From Nageia nagi (lineage: Eukaryota > Pinophyta): a stretch of DNA of 64,000 bases. The position numbers and the translations under genes were made by a program. Numbering within the stretch: position 1 is the first letter of the stretch; each line of letters opens with the position of its first letter. The notes under the pieces are model-generated. The model was not told the origin of the DNA. It worked only from the letters and a program-made list of their open reading frames with translations, and searched no databases. The DNA is taken from positions 78,058,001-78,122,000 of the forward strand of contig JBITNC010000001.1 in assembly GCA_050084985.1 (NCBI GenBank), read 5' to 3'. Of the stretch, positions 32,441-43,722 are shown in pieces.

Positions 32441-33330
32441 CTTTTATAGAAATAGGATATTCCTTTGCATCTAAGCACATCATTGATGGTCCCAACTATG
32501 GTATTTGGAAACTAAGGATGAAAGTGAAATTTCAAGCATGCAAGCTTTAGAAAATCGTGAATAAGAGTCAAGTCACCCCAATAGAAGCTAAAGTGTTGGA
32601 GATCTATAATAACAAGAATGAGTTGAAAACTTCTATGATCTTTAGGGCAATTTTAGATGAACTTTTTCTCATGATTTTGACCTCAACATCCACCAAAGAA
32701 GCTTGGGATAGGCTTAAAAAGATCTATCTTGGATATAAAATTTCAAAGAGGTTCACCATTCTTCAAAAACTATTAAAAACTCATTAAGAGGAGGATGAAG
32801 GTGTGGTAATCTACTTTAATAAGATTATTGATCTTAGGAATCAATTTGTAAGTTGTAGTTGTAATTGGATAGATGATGAATTTATGGTATTCATCATCTT
32901 ACAAAACCTCTCAATAAAGTTTAGTCATTTTGTGATTGTTATTGAGATTATGACTTGATGATGGAGAGGAAGTCTTCTCTCATGAGAATCTTTCTATATT
33001 CCTCTTAAAACATGGAGAGACCATTAAAAAGAAGGTGTTAATTTCTTCTTCAAAGGACTAGTACGTTGCTTTAGGTGCAACTAAGTCAAATCACTTTAAG
33101 AAGAAGTTCAAAAATCATAAGATCCCTCATGCTCATCCTAGAAGAAATGCAAAAAAGCATGATAACAATAATCATGATCACATAGGAAAGTAAAACAAAC
33201 CTCATGTGTCTAAAAAAATGTTTGATGAAAATTGTAACTATTGTGGCATATATGGTCACAAAAAGAACCTTTGCTTCAAGAAAAAAAGAAAGGAAAATGG
33301 TAAAGGAAAAGATAATGTGAACAACTTAGA
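32441..33330 (+). pseudogene. copia Gag of element B
   Basis: Begins with SKHIIDGPNYGIWKLRMKV (from 32,470) and continues as STSTKEAWDRLKKIYLGYK (32,688-32,744) and FTILQKLLKTH, followed by a stop. The zinc knuckle CNYCGIYGHKKNLC (about 33,233-33,275) keeps all four ligands. Co-linear with the Gag of element A. Several stops and frame shifts. Confidence 0.92.
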
Positions 33331-33399
33331 AGGAAATAAGAATAAGAAAGGTGCTTATATTTATTTTTTTTATCCCAAATCTCATACTTTTATGAATGA

Positions 33400-33900
33400 A
33401 TAGGTTGTAGATTCATGTTGCACTAATCATATGAGCTTTGAAAGGAATAAGTTTGAAAATTTTAACAAACATAGGAAGGATGTGGTAGTAATTGGAGATA
33501 GCTCTATGGTAGAAGTACAAGGAATTAGAAGTGTTTTGATACATGGAAAGGTGATTGAAAATATACTTTTATGCTTAAGTTAGAGATGAATCTTTCATTA
33601 GTTATTCAAATTGTAATAAAGGAATATACCTTTGAGTTCAATTCAAACTCTTAGAATTTAAGGAAAAGGTTTTCCACCTTGATAAAAGGATTAATAAAAA
33701 ATAATATTTACATATTTGATCAAGTGCCTACTAAGTTGCATCTTGCCTCAAATATATATTCTAAAGGAAACCTTTGGCATCAACATTTAGTTCACCTAAA
33801 CCAAAAAAGTATTCAACTCATGAAGGATCAAGATCTTGAAAAAGATTACCTCCTATATCACCCTCATTTGACCTTTGTGAAAATTGCATCTTAAGGAAGA
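33400..33900 (+). pseudogene. copia protease and GAG-pre-integrase of element B
   Basis: VVDSCCTNHMSFERNKFENF (33,405-33,465) is the retropepsin active-site region, catalytic Asp kept and 'DSG' reading DSC; VVIGDSSMVEVQGIRSV follows. From 33,679 an open frame gives NNIYIFDQVPTKLHLA and GNLWHQHLVHLNQKSIQLM, the GAG-pre-integrase domain. The same order and wording as element A. Confidence 0.9.
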
Positions 33901-34480
33901 TGAAAAGGAAAAAAATTGAGAAGGATAAGGAAACTATGGAATATCATCCTCTCTAATTGATAATCATATTTGATGGGTCCTTTTCAAACTAAGTCACTTG
34001 GAGGAGCATATTATATCCTTACTTTTATTGATGACTTTAGTAGGATGAATTTGGGCATCTTATAGAGAATAAAGATAAAACTTTTGATATGTTCAAGGAG
34101 TTCATGGCCTTAGTCAAAAATCACCCAATCTTAAGATCAAGATGCTAAGTTTAGATAATGGAGGTGAATAATAAGCAATTAATTCAATAAATTTTTTGTA
34201 AAATATGGGATCAAAAGGTAATTTACTATCCCTTATACTCCATAAAAGAATGGTGTTGTAGAAAGGAAGAATAGGACTATAATGGATATGGATAGATGCA
34301 TGATGGAAAATCTTGCTAAGTTTTTATGGGATGAAGCTATTAGCATTGCTATCTACACCTTGAATAGGTGCCACACAAAAATAATTATAGGAAAAAAATC
34401 CATATAAGGCATGGACAGGAAAAAAACTTGATATCTCACATTTAAGGGTATTTGGATATGAAACTTTTTCCTTCATAGTT
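33901..34480 (+). pseudogene. copia integrase of element B (heavily broken)
   Basis: Fragments GPFQTKSLGGAYYILTFIDD (about 33,974-34,033), FVKYGIKR.FTIPYTP (about 34,195-34,240) and NGVVERKNRTIMDMDRCM (34,250-34,305). The catalytic Glu (VERKN) is present. The region of the second Asp is scrambled by frameshifts near 34,130-34,170. Confidence 0.9.
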
Positions 34481-34519
34481 TATAAGAAAAGGAAGAAGTT
34501 ACATAACAAGGAAGAAAAG

Positions 34520-35090
34520 GAATAAGTGGATTTATAAGATCAAGTGCAATTCAAAGAGTGAAATTGAAAAATATAATGCAAGATTTGTGGCTAAGGGTTT
34601 TGCTTAAAACTATAGCATTGATTATGAGGAAACCTTTACACCATTAGCTAAAATGATATGGTCAGATTGATCCTTTCCTTTCTACAGCTCAAGATTAGAA
34701 GGTGCTTCAACTTTATGGAAAGAGTGCATTTTCTCAATGGTGACTTAGATGTTGAAATCTTCATGAGTTATCCAAAAAGGGTTTGTTATGTAAGGAAAAG
34801 AGTCCCATATGTGCATTTTAAAGAAGTATTTTATGGACTTAAGCAAGAACCTAAAGTATGGTGTAAAAATATTTTAGGGTATTTTAAGACTCATGGATTC
34901 TCCAAATGCTACTCAGATTCATATTTTTATGAGTTCAATGAAATAAAAGACTTCATCTTAATTCTTCTCTATGTGGATGATCGTTTGATCATGGGGAATA
35001 ATATGGTGATCATAAATGAGTGCATAAACAAACTTAAGGTAAAGTATGAGATGATTGATCTTAGTCTCTTGCACTACTACCTTGTTATTT
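34520..35090 (+). pseudogene. copia reverse transcriptase of element B
   Basis: KWIYKIKCNSKSEIEKYNAR (34,525-34,585), then from 34,658 an open frame of 229 codons: VHFLNGDLDVEIFM, VFYGLKQEPKVWCKNILGYF and LLYVDDRLIMGNN with an intact YVDD catalytic box. At 35,090 the sequence jumps from LLHYYLVI directly to VVNLMKKF; in element A these motifs are about 230 bases apart, so a segment was deleted without breaking the frame. Confidence 0.93.
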
Positions 35091-35700
35091 TCTATGTAGT
35101 GAATCTAATGAAAAAGTTTATGTACAAGCCTTATGTTGAGCATCTTCATGCTACTAAGAAAATTTTGAGGTATATTGTAGGCACAAAGGATCTTGTCCTC
35201 AAGTTTACCAAGTTGCCTTCTTTTGTTCTCCCAAAGTCATCTGATTCTAACTATGGAGGTGACATAGATGATAGAAAATCCACTTTGGATTATGTATTTA
35301 ATATTGGATTAGGTGCTATTATTGGTATTCCAAGAAGTAGCCTGTAGTCACTCTTTCCACCATAGAATTAGAATATAGATCGATGATTATTGCAACCTAG
35401 GAAGTGATTTAGATTAGATATATTTTGAAAGAAATTGGGTATGAGTAGGTTGGCCCATGCTTGATATATTTAGATAATTATTATGCAATTTCTTTGGCCA
35501 AAAACCTTGTGTTCCATAAAAAACAAAATACATATAAATCTAAACACATTTTGTTAAGGAAATGTTTAGGATGGCACCTTGCAACTTTAGTATTTTCCAT
35601 CAAATAAAAAATCTATTGATTTATTCATCCAAACCCCTTTCATACACTCAGTTATGCAAGATTTGGGGGTCTCTTAGGTTGGTGAAGTTACCCTCAAGGG
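35091..35700 (+). pseudogene. copia RNase H of element B
   Basis: VVNLMKKFMYKPYVEHLHAT, then ILRYIVGTKDLVLKF in the open frame, followed by broken pieces VTLSTIELEYRSMII (about 35,347), SLAKNLVFHKKQNTYKSKHI (35,490) and a FIHPNPF-like end, then GEVTLKGE-like PPQGG near 35,690. Clearly co-linear with element A's RNase H. Confidence 0.88.
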
Positions 35701-36483
35701 GGAGTAAAGTTTGAATTCTTATTGAATTCAATTGTTGTGATAACAACTTCACTCCTATGAAGATCTTTTGGATGTATAGTGTTGATATTTGTGTATATTT
35801 TTTTGGTTCTTTATATGTGAGAAACTAGTATGTGCATATTGGCATTATTTAGTTATCCACATGAGATGAACTTTCTATACACTTCTTGTACTATTTAGTT
35901 ATCTATGTGTGAAGAACTAGTATATGCATGTTGGCACTATTTAGTTATCAATGTGTGAGAAACTTCTATGTGCATGATTGGATGTATATCTTATTTTTTT
36001 TGATAATGATGATCAACATATATGTTTCTTATACATTAGGTGAATATGAGTTTTTTTAACTTCTTTGTGATGAACTTATAGTCTACCATTTTGATTAGTT
36101 TATGGATGATTTTATTCGATTCAATTATATTATATTTATATAATATATATGATGCATCTAACTGATCTTATATATGAGTTTCTTATAGCTTATAGGTTTC
36201 ATCTTGAGATTGTAGGTTACTTACTTCGAGTATGCAAGCTCATGGAGACTCATCTTGTCAACTTCTTGTTGAAGACTACTTTTAGTACATCAAAATCATA
36301 TATGGTTGATGGATATTATTTTTTAAACCATTTTAAAAAATGGTTAAGTAGTTGAGCCTTATCTAGGATCTATTACTTCTCAAGATGTAAAGTTCTTATC
36401 TCCAATTGTATCTATTATGGAGGAGAACTCTCTTGTTATCTCCATCTCTCTCTCTATCTTCTCTACTCTCTACCCAATATTGC
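35701..36483 (+). repeat. 3' UTR of element B with loose tandem repeats
   Basis: From about 35,815 to 35,965 the phrases TGTGAGAAACTAGTATGTGC, GGCA(T/C)TATTTAGTTATC and GTGTGAAGAACTAGTATATGC recur at 50-70 base spacing. This is a degenerate counterpart of the minisatellite in the same position of element A. A CT-rich stretch (36,430-36,478) precedes the PPT. Confidence 0.65.
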
Positions 36484-36495
36484 ATTAAGGGGGAG
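36484..36495 (+). other. polypurine tract of element B
   Basis: ATTAAGGGGGAG directly before TGTTAGAATT. The block including about 10 bases on either side (CCAATATTGC before it, TGTTAGAATT after) is identical to that of element A. Confidence 0.93.
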
Positions 36496-36962
36496 TGTTA
36501 GAATTCCTAATATATTATTATTTAGTATCTAAAAAGTGTCTCACTTACTTAATTCATCTAAATACTAAAAAGTATTTATAAATACCTTTTTAGGATTTAG
36601 TAATTAAATAAATGCAACTTAACTATTCTTAACCTCATGTAAACCTTGGGTAAAAAGATGAGTTAAGGTGGTTTTATATCTTAAATAGAGGGCTTGTTCT
36701 TGTTGTTACATATAATTGAATAGAACAAATCTATGTTCATGCTTTGTAGGTTGATAGGAAGAGAAATAGGTTGTAATACTTTGTAAGAATTATCTTTGAT
36801 AAGTAAAAGATATTAGTTGAAGTGAGTATACTCATCCTTGAGAGGAACCACTATACGTGATTGTCTCACTTATTTATGATTGATTGTTATCTCTTGAGTT
36901 ATTGCATAGAAGTTGAAGAACACTCCAAGGTGATCTTGGGTGTAGGATTTTCATCTCTTCCA
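36496..36962 (+). repeat. 3' LTR of element B
   Basis: 467 bp, TGTTAGAATTCC...CTCTTCCA, direct repeat of 30,000-30,468. Confidence 0.96.
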
Positions 36963-36967
36963 ATTTG
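36963..36967. repeat. target-site duplication of element B (right)
   Basis: ATTTG; partner of ATTTA at 29,995-29,999. Confidence 0.75.
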
Positions 36968-37425
36968 TTGTAGAAATGTTATCGTAGATGTTGATATGAG
37001 CATAGATGCATATGATAGAGTGGGCATTGAGTCTTATATATTATAGTTGATATGAGGTATAGCTACCTTGAGATATATGATTTATATGTAATGTATGAGA
37101 ATGAAGCTGAATTACCTAAGGCATAATTTGTTAATTGAATTAACCTATATCATTAATTTATATAGGAAAATTGACTGACCTTAATTTGATGCTACCATAT
37201 ATCCTACTTGACTTGAGTGTAACCCCTAATGCATGTGATTTGTACTTATATATAAAATGGGTCAAGAATGCTAGAATATGTACTAGGCTATACGAGAAAA
37301 AATCTATGCAAGAAGATAGCATAGGTGTTGGCTTAACAAAATGACAAAAAAACTAGGGTCATGATAAATAGCCCCTAATCTAATGACTAAATGAAAATGA
37401 TTGCTAAACCTATGTGAAGATCTTC
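36968..37425. other. no gene seen; post-integrase region of element D
   Basis: AT-rich sequence between element B and the integrase end of D. No domain recognised. Confidence 0.45.
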
Positions 37426-37429
37426 CTTA

Positions 37430-38590
37430 TATATAAAAAGGCTTGATATGCTTTGCATTGGTTGAGAATTTGTCCACTTTTCCATCAACTATTTCCAATA
37501 TGTATGCATTATTTGGATATTTTATTTTGATAATGTATGGATCAATCCAATTGGTTTCAAACTTGCACTTGTCTTATTTTTCAACCTATGATTTATGATG
37601 ATTCTGTTTGAAAACTAGGTCATCCACTTATAATTCCCTTGGTACAATCTTCTTTTCATATCCTTTCTTAGCTCTTCTTTGATAACTCTGAGATGTTCTA
37701 AGGCATGGATTCATTTTTTATCTAATCCTTCTAGCTACCTTAATATTACTTTTTGTTATTATTCCCAATCAATGATACCTTCTAAAGACATCCTCAATAT
37801 GGTATTTCTACCTTCAATGGTAGGAATGGCTCATCTCCATAGACTAATGAAAATGGAGTGGAACTTGTAGCTGATCTAATACTTATTTTATATGCCCAAA
37901 GTGGATATAAGCTATAAATGCCTATCTCTATGAGTTTGCTTGACTAATATTGATAATGATTTTGTTGGTTGCTTATGCTTGTCCATTTCCTTGAAGATAA
38001 TATGTTGATGAAAACCTTTACTTGATTTTGAAGTTCTTCAAAATTCCTTGGTTTGCTTCTGAAATTCTTTCCATTGTCCATTATTACATGAGATGGAACA
38101 CCAAATCTTGCTATAATGCTTTTAATATTGAATTTCATAATTTGAGGAACTTTAGATGATTTTAATGGTATAAATCTACCATTTGTAAAGTATTTAGTAG
38201 TATCTAAAATAAATTTATGTCCCTCACTAGATTTGGGGTTGATAGCTTTGATTAAATCTAAAGCCTAAATAGCAAAGGCCTTGAAGATATCATTGTGGCT
38301 AACTCGCTTAAAGGAGCCTATTTCAAGTTAGCATACTTTTGATATTTTTCACATTTTTAAACATGTAAAATACAATCCTTTTCCATATATATCCAATAAT
38401 ATCCTAATCTTAAGAGCTTATGAAATATGGCTTTACCATTGAAATTTTGTCCATTTATGTTGTCATGTACTTGTTCCATAACTTTATTGCTTTCAGTTTC
38501 ATGTAGATATCTAAGAAAAGTAGCATCAGATGATATTTTGTAAAGAATATTACCAATAATGATATACCTTATAGCCATGCATTTCAATCT
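37430..38590 (-). pseudogene. gypsy integrase of element D
   Basis: Minus-strand order: zinc-binding part VHDNINGQNFNGKAIFHKLL, then RLGYYWIYMEKDC and KKCEKY (38,470-38,340), where the last Cys of the H-H-C-C site reads Tyr; core with VPSHVIMDNGKNFRSKP (about 38,105-38,055), second catalytic Asp present; C-terminus KFETNWIDPYIIKIKYPNNA, then YILEIVDGKVDKF (about 37,555-37,480). Frameshifts split the parts. Confidence 0.88.
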
Positions 38591-38594
38591 TCAT

Positions 38595-39060
38595 TGGATA
38601 ACTTAGACTAATATGAATCTATAATATTTGCTTACTTTAGGTAGTTATAGATGTTAGCATACCATTTGTGTAATGGAAGAATAACACATATGAATGGATC
38701 ATTCTTAAGGAAACCTTGGTATACATCATCATCCACAAAAGAACAATGTCTAAGGTTTTTGATTTTGATAATAGTTTCTTCAAATGAGATAGGTGTTAAT
38801 GAAGTTCCATTAGCCATAGCATATGTAAATCTATTATTATTTCATGAAATATTTTTAAATTGAATTTATATACAACATCTTCAACTACTAACTAAATTTA
38901 TGTAAAATATTTATATAAATCATCTTTGATCAAGAAGATAATGGAGTTATTTTATGTAAAGCATCTTTGGCTACTAATAGTCCTTGGTGGAGGCATGCCC
39001 ATTATAGCCTCAACCTTTTTAGGGTCTATCTTTATGCCTCTTTTAGATATAATATAAACA
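38595..39060 (-). pseudogene. probable RNase H region of element D
   Basis: Lies between RT and integrase on the minus strand, where RNase H is expected. Only weak phrases are readable in several frames, and the catalytic residues could not be placed. The assignment is by position. Confidence 0.5.
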
Positions 39061-39690
39061 AGCAACTTACCACTGGATACCCAAAAACACACTTATTAGA
39101 TTTAGCTTCAAGTTAAATTGTCTCATCCTTTCAAAAATAACTCTTAAGACTTCTAAATAATTTTCATTCTTTGTTAATTTGGTAAGAATACCATCAACAT
39201 ATAATTCAACTAATTTATGAATGAGGTCATGAAAAGAATTACTATAGCTCTTTGATATGTTTCTCCATATTTTTGAGGCCAAAGGTCATGAATTACCAAC
39301 AAAATATTCCCTAAGGTATGGTGAATGTTTCTTATGTTGGCCTTCTATGTTGATTCTAATATGATTGTAGCCTAAGAAACCATCCATAAAAGATAATAAC
39401 TCATATCCTATAGTTGAATCCATAATCATGTAAATGTATGGAAAAGAAAAATTATCTTTCATGTAAGTCTTTTTTAAGTCTTTAAAATCTATACAACACC
39501 TAATTTCACCATTTGGTTTCAAATCTAGAACAATGTTAGCCAACCAAGGTGAGTAATTAACAAGTTTAATGAATCCTACCTCATGATACTTATCAATTTC
39601 TTTTTTTATTAACAAATAATATTTTGGGTACATTGGTATTCTTTTCTATTACATAATCTTAACATCTTCCTATACTACTAAATTATGATT
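39060..39690 (-). pseudogene. gypsy reverse transcriptase of element D
   Basis: Open minus frame 39,633-39,286: KKEIDKYHEVGFIKLVNYSP, then WLANIVLDLKPNGEIRCCID and FKDLKKTYMKDNFSFP; then YELLSFMDGFLGYNHIRI. A frameshift leads into the next frame (39,282-39,067) with HDLIHKLVELYVDGILTK and FNLKLNLISVFLGIQW. The catalytic box, normally YVDD or YIDD, reads YVDG, so the enzyme would be inactive even with its frame intact. Confidence 0.93.
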
Positions 39691-39942
39691 CAAAAAGGAT
39701 GGATCTAACCCTATCACATCACTATATTCCCAAGAAAATATGTCCTTGAATTCTGATAAGAACTATTGATATACTTGTTTATCTTCTACAATGATTCTTG
39801 GTCTAATCTGAATGATCTATGGCACTTATTATTTACCAATGTTTATCTCAATAGGATTCTCATTCAATAATGGTATCTCATCACTAGGTTGAGAAAGGTT
39901 ATATAATGCCCCCAATCCTATTATGTCATAAAAGAAAGAATG

Positions 39943-39959
39943 CCACACACACACACACA
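39943..39959. repeat. CA microsatellite
   Basis: (CA)8 in the minus-strand linker upstream of D RT. Confidence 0.95.
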
Positions 39960-40029
39960 TCCTTAACTATGTAGCATACTCCTATGTAATGAAAGAAGAA
40001 AGTAGGCTAGTGTAGTAAAGAAGAACTTG

Positions 40030-40545
40030 ATATGTCCTCCATATCCCCTCCAAAGTAAGAATCAATATGATAAACAACCTTTCCTTTGCTTTTGGGATGA
40101 AATGGTTTGAAATTTAATCTTACCCCCAATTTGTGCATAAGTATATCATCTATTTCAAATACATCAATAGTCCTAAAAATTTCCTTATCAAGTATGGGAT
40201 AAGAGGAATAGCTATTTATGTTTGTAGCATGAGAACTAAGGTTAGTATGGAAACTAGTGTGAACATAGCCATGGACCTTTTGAGGTGGTTTTCCTTATTT
40301 ATTGGTACTAACTTAACCATGTTGATTGAATGAATGTATGATTCTATCTCTAACTCTTTGTTGTTGTATGAGACTAGATTTTTTTGAATTACCTTCTTTG
40401 ATCCTAGGACATTCTTTCCTTCATTTAATTCAAACATTTTTGTAGGTAACTCTTTGATTCCTTGTTCATTCCATCCAAGTGCTTTACCCTTATATTTTAT
40501 GTATTCCATGTATTGAGGTATCAATGGTGCATGATATCTCATTTG
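40030..40545 (-). pseudogene. G-patch-like linker between PR and RT of element D
   Basis: The minus frame 40,542-40,216 starts MRYHAPLIPQYMEYIKYKGK and continues ALGWNEQGIKELPTKMFELN. A GLG.NEQGI segment in this position is a recurring feature of Tat-type gypsy polyproteins. Downstream, KLGVRLNFKPFHPKSKGK (about 40,135-40,080) continues toward RT. Broken by a frameshift near 40,210. Confidence 0.55.
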
Positions 40546-40999
40546 TCATGCCTTTTTGTTCATCTTAACATAGGTTACCATTTTTTTGTTATTTGTATCA
40601 TAATTCAACTCTGATTATGAGGTATCCATATTATATAGTATCATCTTTTGGCATCATCTTCTTTTGATTTATATTAATCTTGGCTACATTTATAGTAGTG
40701 AGGCTAACATAGGCTCTAAGGTGAGCATGAGTGCTGAGACTTGTGTAGATATTTGTCATCCTTTGATTTTTTCCTTTTTCCAACGCTTATAATGTCATAT
40801 TTAATGACCTTTATATCTAATGGCATATGCACTGACACCTATTTCTTTATGTAACTACATGTTGTCATTGCTATTTTCTTCATCCTCATAATTATCATCA
40901 ACATTTATCTAAGGAACTTTGATGTTTCCAACTTATGTAATCATGTTTAAATTTTCTTATATTGCTTCATTTACAAATTCCTATCCATAATGGTTAAAT

Positions 41000-41295
41000 T
41001 TAATCAACCTATGCAATATAGATAGTATGCACCTCATTGGATGTATCCATGGTCTCTCAAGAAGAATGTCATAAGGTAGCTTTTTGTATAGGACATATGT
41101 CATGAATTCTACTATATTTGGTCTTAACTGAATAGGTAACATGATATGAACAACACATGCTTTGCTATTACTATCATAACCTATGGTTTTGTACTTATTT
41201 CTTACAATTTAGGAATTAATTTGTCAGTAAACTTCTTGAGGAATTCAATAGAGCAAATACTTAAACCTACATCATCATCTACAAATGCATGTTTG
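41000..41295 (-). pseudogene. gypsy aspartic protease of element D
   Basis: Minus-strand reading gives FVDDDVGLSICSIEFLKKF (about 41,288-41,230), the active-site region (usual 'DDGSSLNI'), and DILLERPWIHPMRCILSILH (about 41,075-41,015), the conserved 'LLGRPWIHP' end. Stops lie between the two. Confidence 0.8.
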
Positions 41296-41849
41296 ATTAT
41301 ATTATCTAATATCTTAACAAAAATATGGATTGGTAAGCATTTATTAATGACATCATCACTAAAAATATCATCTTCAATAAATGCTATATCATTCTTGAAA
41401 TAACCAAATCATTCCTACCAATGAGCTAGTTGAAATATTAGTATCAATGTTAATGCCACTAAGTAGTTTAAATAATGCCATTCTATTCTCTTCATATGTT
41501 TCAAATAACTTAAGAAAACTAATTTTAGTATTGGTATTCTTTATATTTTATAGAATATTATCTTTTGCATTTATCTTTCCTCTTTTCCTTAAGGGAAGAT
41601 TTAGAAGGTACCTCTTTTATAGTAGAAATTGGGTTAGGAGTACCTTTATTTGATCTTGTTGTTCATTGCATGTTTTTTCTATATATAATTCTACATATGA
41701 TTTCATATTTACATTTAATTAGTCATTAAACTCGATTAGTTCACCATTATCATCATAGATAATCATATTTACCATTTTGATGGAAGGTAGGTATTAAGAT
41801 TTGAATTTGAACATATTATTTTCATATGAGACCATTACACTAATTGATT

Positions 41850-43600
41850 TAATTTCTTTCTCATAACATAACAAACTACTATATTATGCCCTTTAATTTG
41901 ATAATATTTGCAAAATTGGTTATCCTATACTAAATAGGCTTTTCATCATTATATCCATATTCATTTCCTTTGATCTGTTTGATTAAACCTTTTTCTAAAC
42001 ATTCTTCAAAATTTTGATTAGGATTTACTGGTAATGGATTTATATCTTTGGATGATTTTCTATCTTTTAATTTATCTTTAGTAGTTGGTTCAACTGCTTT
42101 GATTGGAGTATCATTCTTTTTATTATAAGGTTTCCTACCACTATCTTTGTTGGAGGAAGATGTTTACTTGAGTAAATTAGATCTTAATAGGAATTCCTCT
42201 TTTTTAGTAAGCAAATGAACCATATGCATAAATGAACCATTAACATGATCAAGTCCTTTTTAACTAAGAATAAGATTAAGGTTACCAAGAAATACCTTTC
42301 CAATGAAGTGTTCGTCCACCTTTTGTTCAATCAACTTTCAAAACTTCACAATATAGGGGTGAACTTGTCCAACCTTTCCATTTTTCCATTCTTAAAACAT
42401 ATCAAATTTGTTAAATCAACTAGTTTCTTTATGTTGCACCTCTATATTATGCCCTTTAATTTGATAATATTTGCAAAATTGGTTATCTTATACTAAATAG
42501 GATTTTCATCATTATATCCATATTCATTTCCTTTAATCTATTTGATTAAACCTTTTTCTAAACATTCCTCAAAATTTTGATTAGGATTTACTGGTAATGG
42601 ATTTATATCTTTGGATGATTTTCTATCTTTTAATTTATCTTTAGTAGTTGGTTCAACTGCTTTGATTGGAGTATCATTCTTTTTATTATAAGGTTTCCTA
42701 CCACTATCTTTGTTGGAGGAAGATGATGTTTACTTGAGTAAATTAGATCTTAATAGGAATTCCTCTTTTTTAGTAAGCAAATGAACCACATGCATAAATG
42801 AACCATTAACATGATCAAGTCCTTTTTAACTAAGAATAAGATTAAGGTTACCAAGAAATACCTTTCCAATGAAGTGTTCGTCCACCTTTTGTTCAATCAA
42901 CTTTCAAAACTTCACAAATATAGGGGTGAACTTGTCCAACCTTTCCATTTTTCCATTCTTAAAACATATCAAATTTGTTAAATCAACTAGTTTCTTTATG
43001 TTGCACCTGAAATGAGCCTTGAATTGATCCTTCAATTGTCAATATGATGATATGGAACTTAGTTCCAAACTATGAAACCACTTTCTATCTTCACCAGTTA
43101 AAATAATAGGGAAATATTTTGCTTTCAAATTATCATTAATCCCACATTTAAGTTCTATAATATATTAAAAACCTTGAATATGTATGATAGGATCAGTCTC
43201 ACCATTAAAATTTTTGAATTCAAGATCCTTAGCTATATCAATGAGGATTGTATTACAACTATCCATGCTTAAAGGATTACCTTTATTCTCTATTCGATCT
43301 ATACCAATTCTTAATTTATTTCCAAGTCTATTAACCTTGGATTCAATCTATCTAATCTACTGAGTTATGAGGTTATCAAATTTGATGCATTATTTCCAAC
43401 ATTCATGTTATTGTTAGCATTGATGCTAATGGTAACGCCCACACTGATTTGCATATTTGTGCTAGCTTGATTACCAGTTTGAGCTATAATTATAGATACC
43501 TTCACTATAAGAGCTTGAAATTCAAGCATTGCAATTACTTTGGTAAATAATTTAGGAGACATGTACACCATTTGTATGATACTCATAAAATATTTGATCA
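41850..43600 (-). pseudogene. gypsy Gag of element D, with an internal tandem duplication
   Basis: Minus-strand pieces: MVYMSPKLFTKVIAML (about 43,565), a Gly/Asn-rich spacer, capsid-like sequence, KLIEQKVDEHFIGKVFLGNL, SSNKDSGRKPYNKKNDTPIK, NQNFEECLEKGLIK, and a zinc knuckle FCKYYQIKGHNIVVCYEKE (about 41,930-41,870) in which the second Cys is Tyr. A 563-567 bp block of the C-terminal half is present twice in tandem. The break lies inside the knuckle, so one copy has a truncated knuckle. Confidence 0.78.
41879..43007. repeat. recent tandem duplication, two units of 563-567 bp
   Basis: Unit 1 (41,879-42,441) and unit 2 (42,442-43,007) begin CTATATTATGCCC and end ATGTTGCACC. By eye they differ by only six substitutions, one 3-base and one 1-base indel, far fewer than any LTR pair in the window. 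Confidence 0.96.
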
Positions 43601-43609
43601 AAATACAAC

Positions 43610-43629
43610 CAAGAACCCTAGGGTTCTTG
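43610..43629. repeat. 20-bp perfect palindrome
   Basis: CAAGAACCCTAGGGTTCTTG is its own reverse complement. It lies at the Gag start / leader of element D. Confidence 0.95.
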
Positions 43630-43722
43630 ATAAAGAGACATGTAGGTTTTACAATACTTTTTATTCTAACCATAATTAAGAGAAATAAATTACTATAAAA
43701 GGTGGGTGAAAATATATTTATA

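Larger units (their letters stand above)
30000..36962 (+). mobile_element. Element B: complete but decayed Ty1/copia retrotransposon
   Basis: LTRs of 469 and 467 bp, TG...CA ends, near-perfect TSD, degenerate primer site, PPT, and gag-PR-INT-RT-RNase H on the + strand. Length 6,963 bp. The LTRs are visibly more diverged than those of A (roughly one position in nine by eye). Stops and frameshifts run through gag and pol, and RT/RNase H has an in-frame deletion. Gag, pol and the PPT block are clearly related to element A, while most of the LTR is not: same lineage, different family. Confidence 0.96.
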
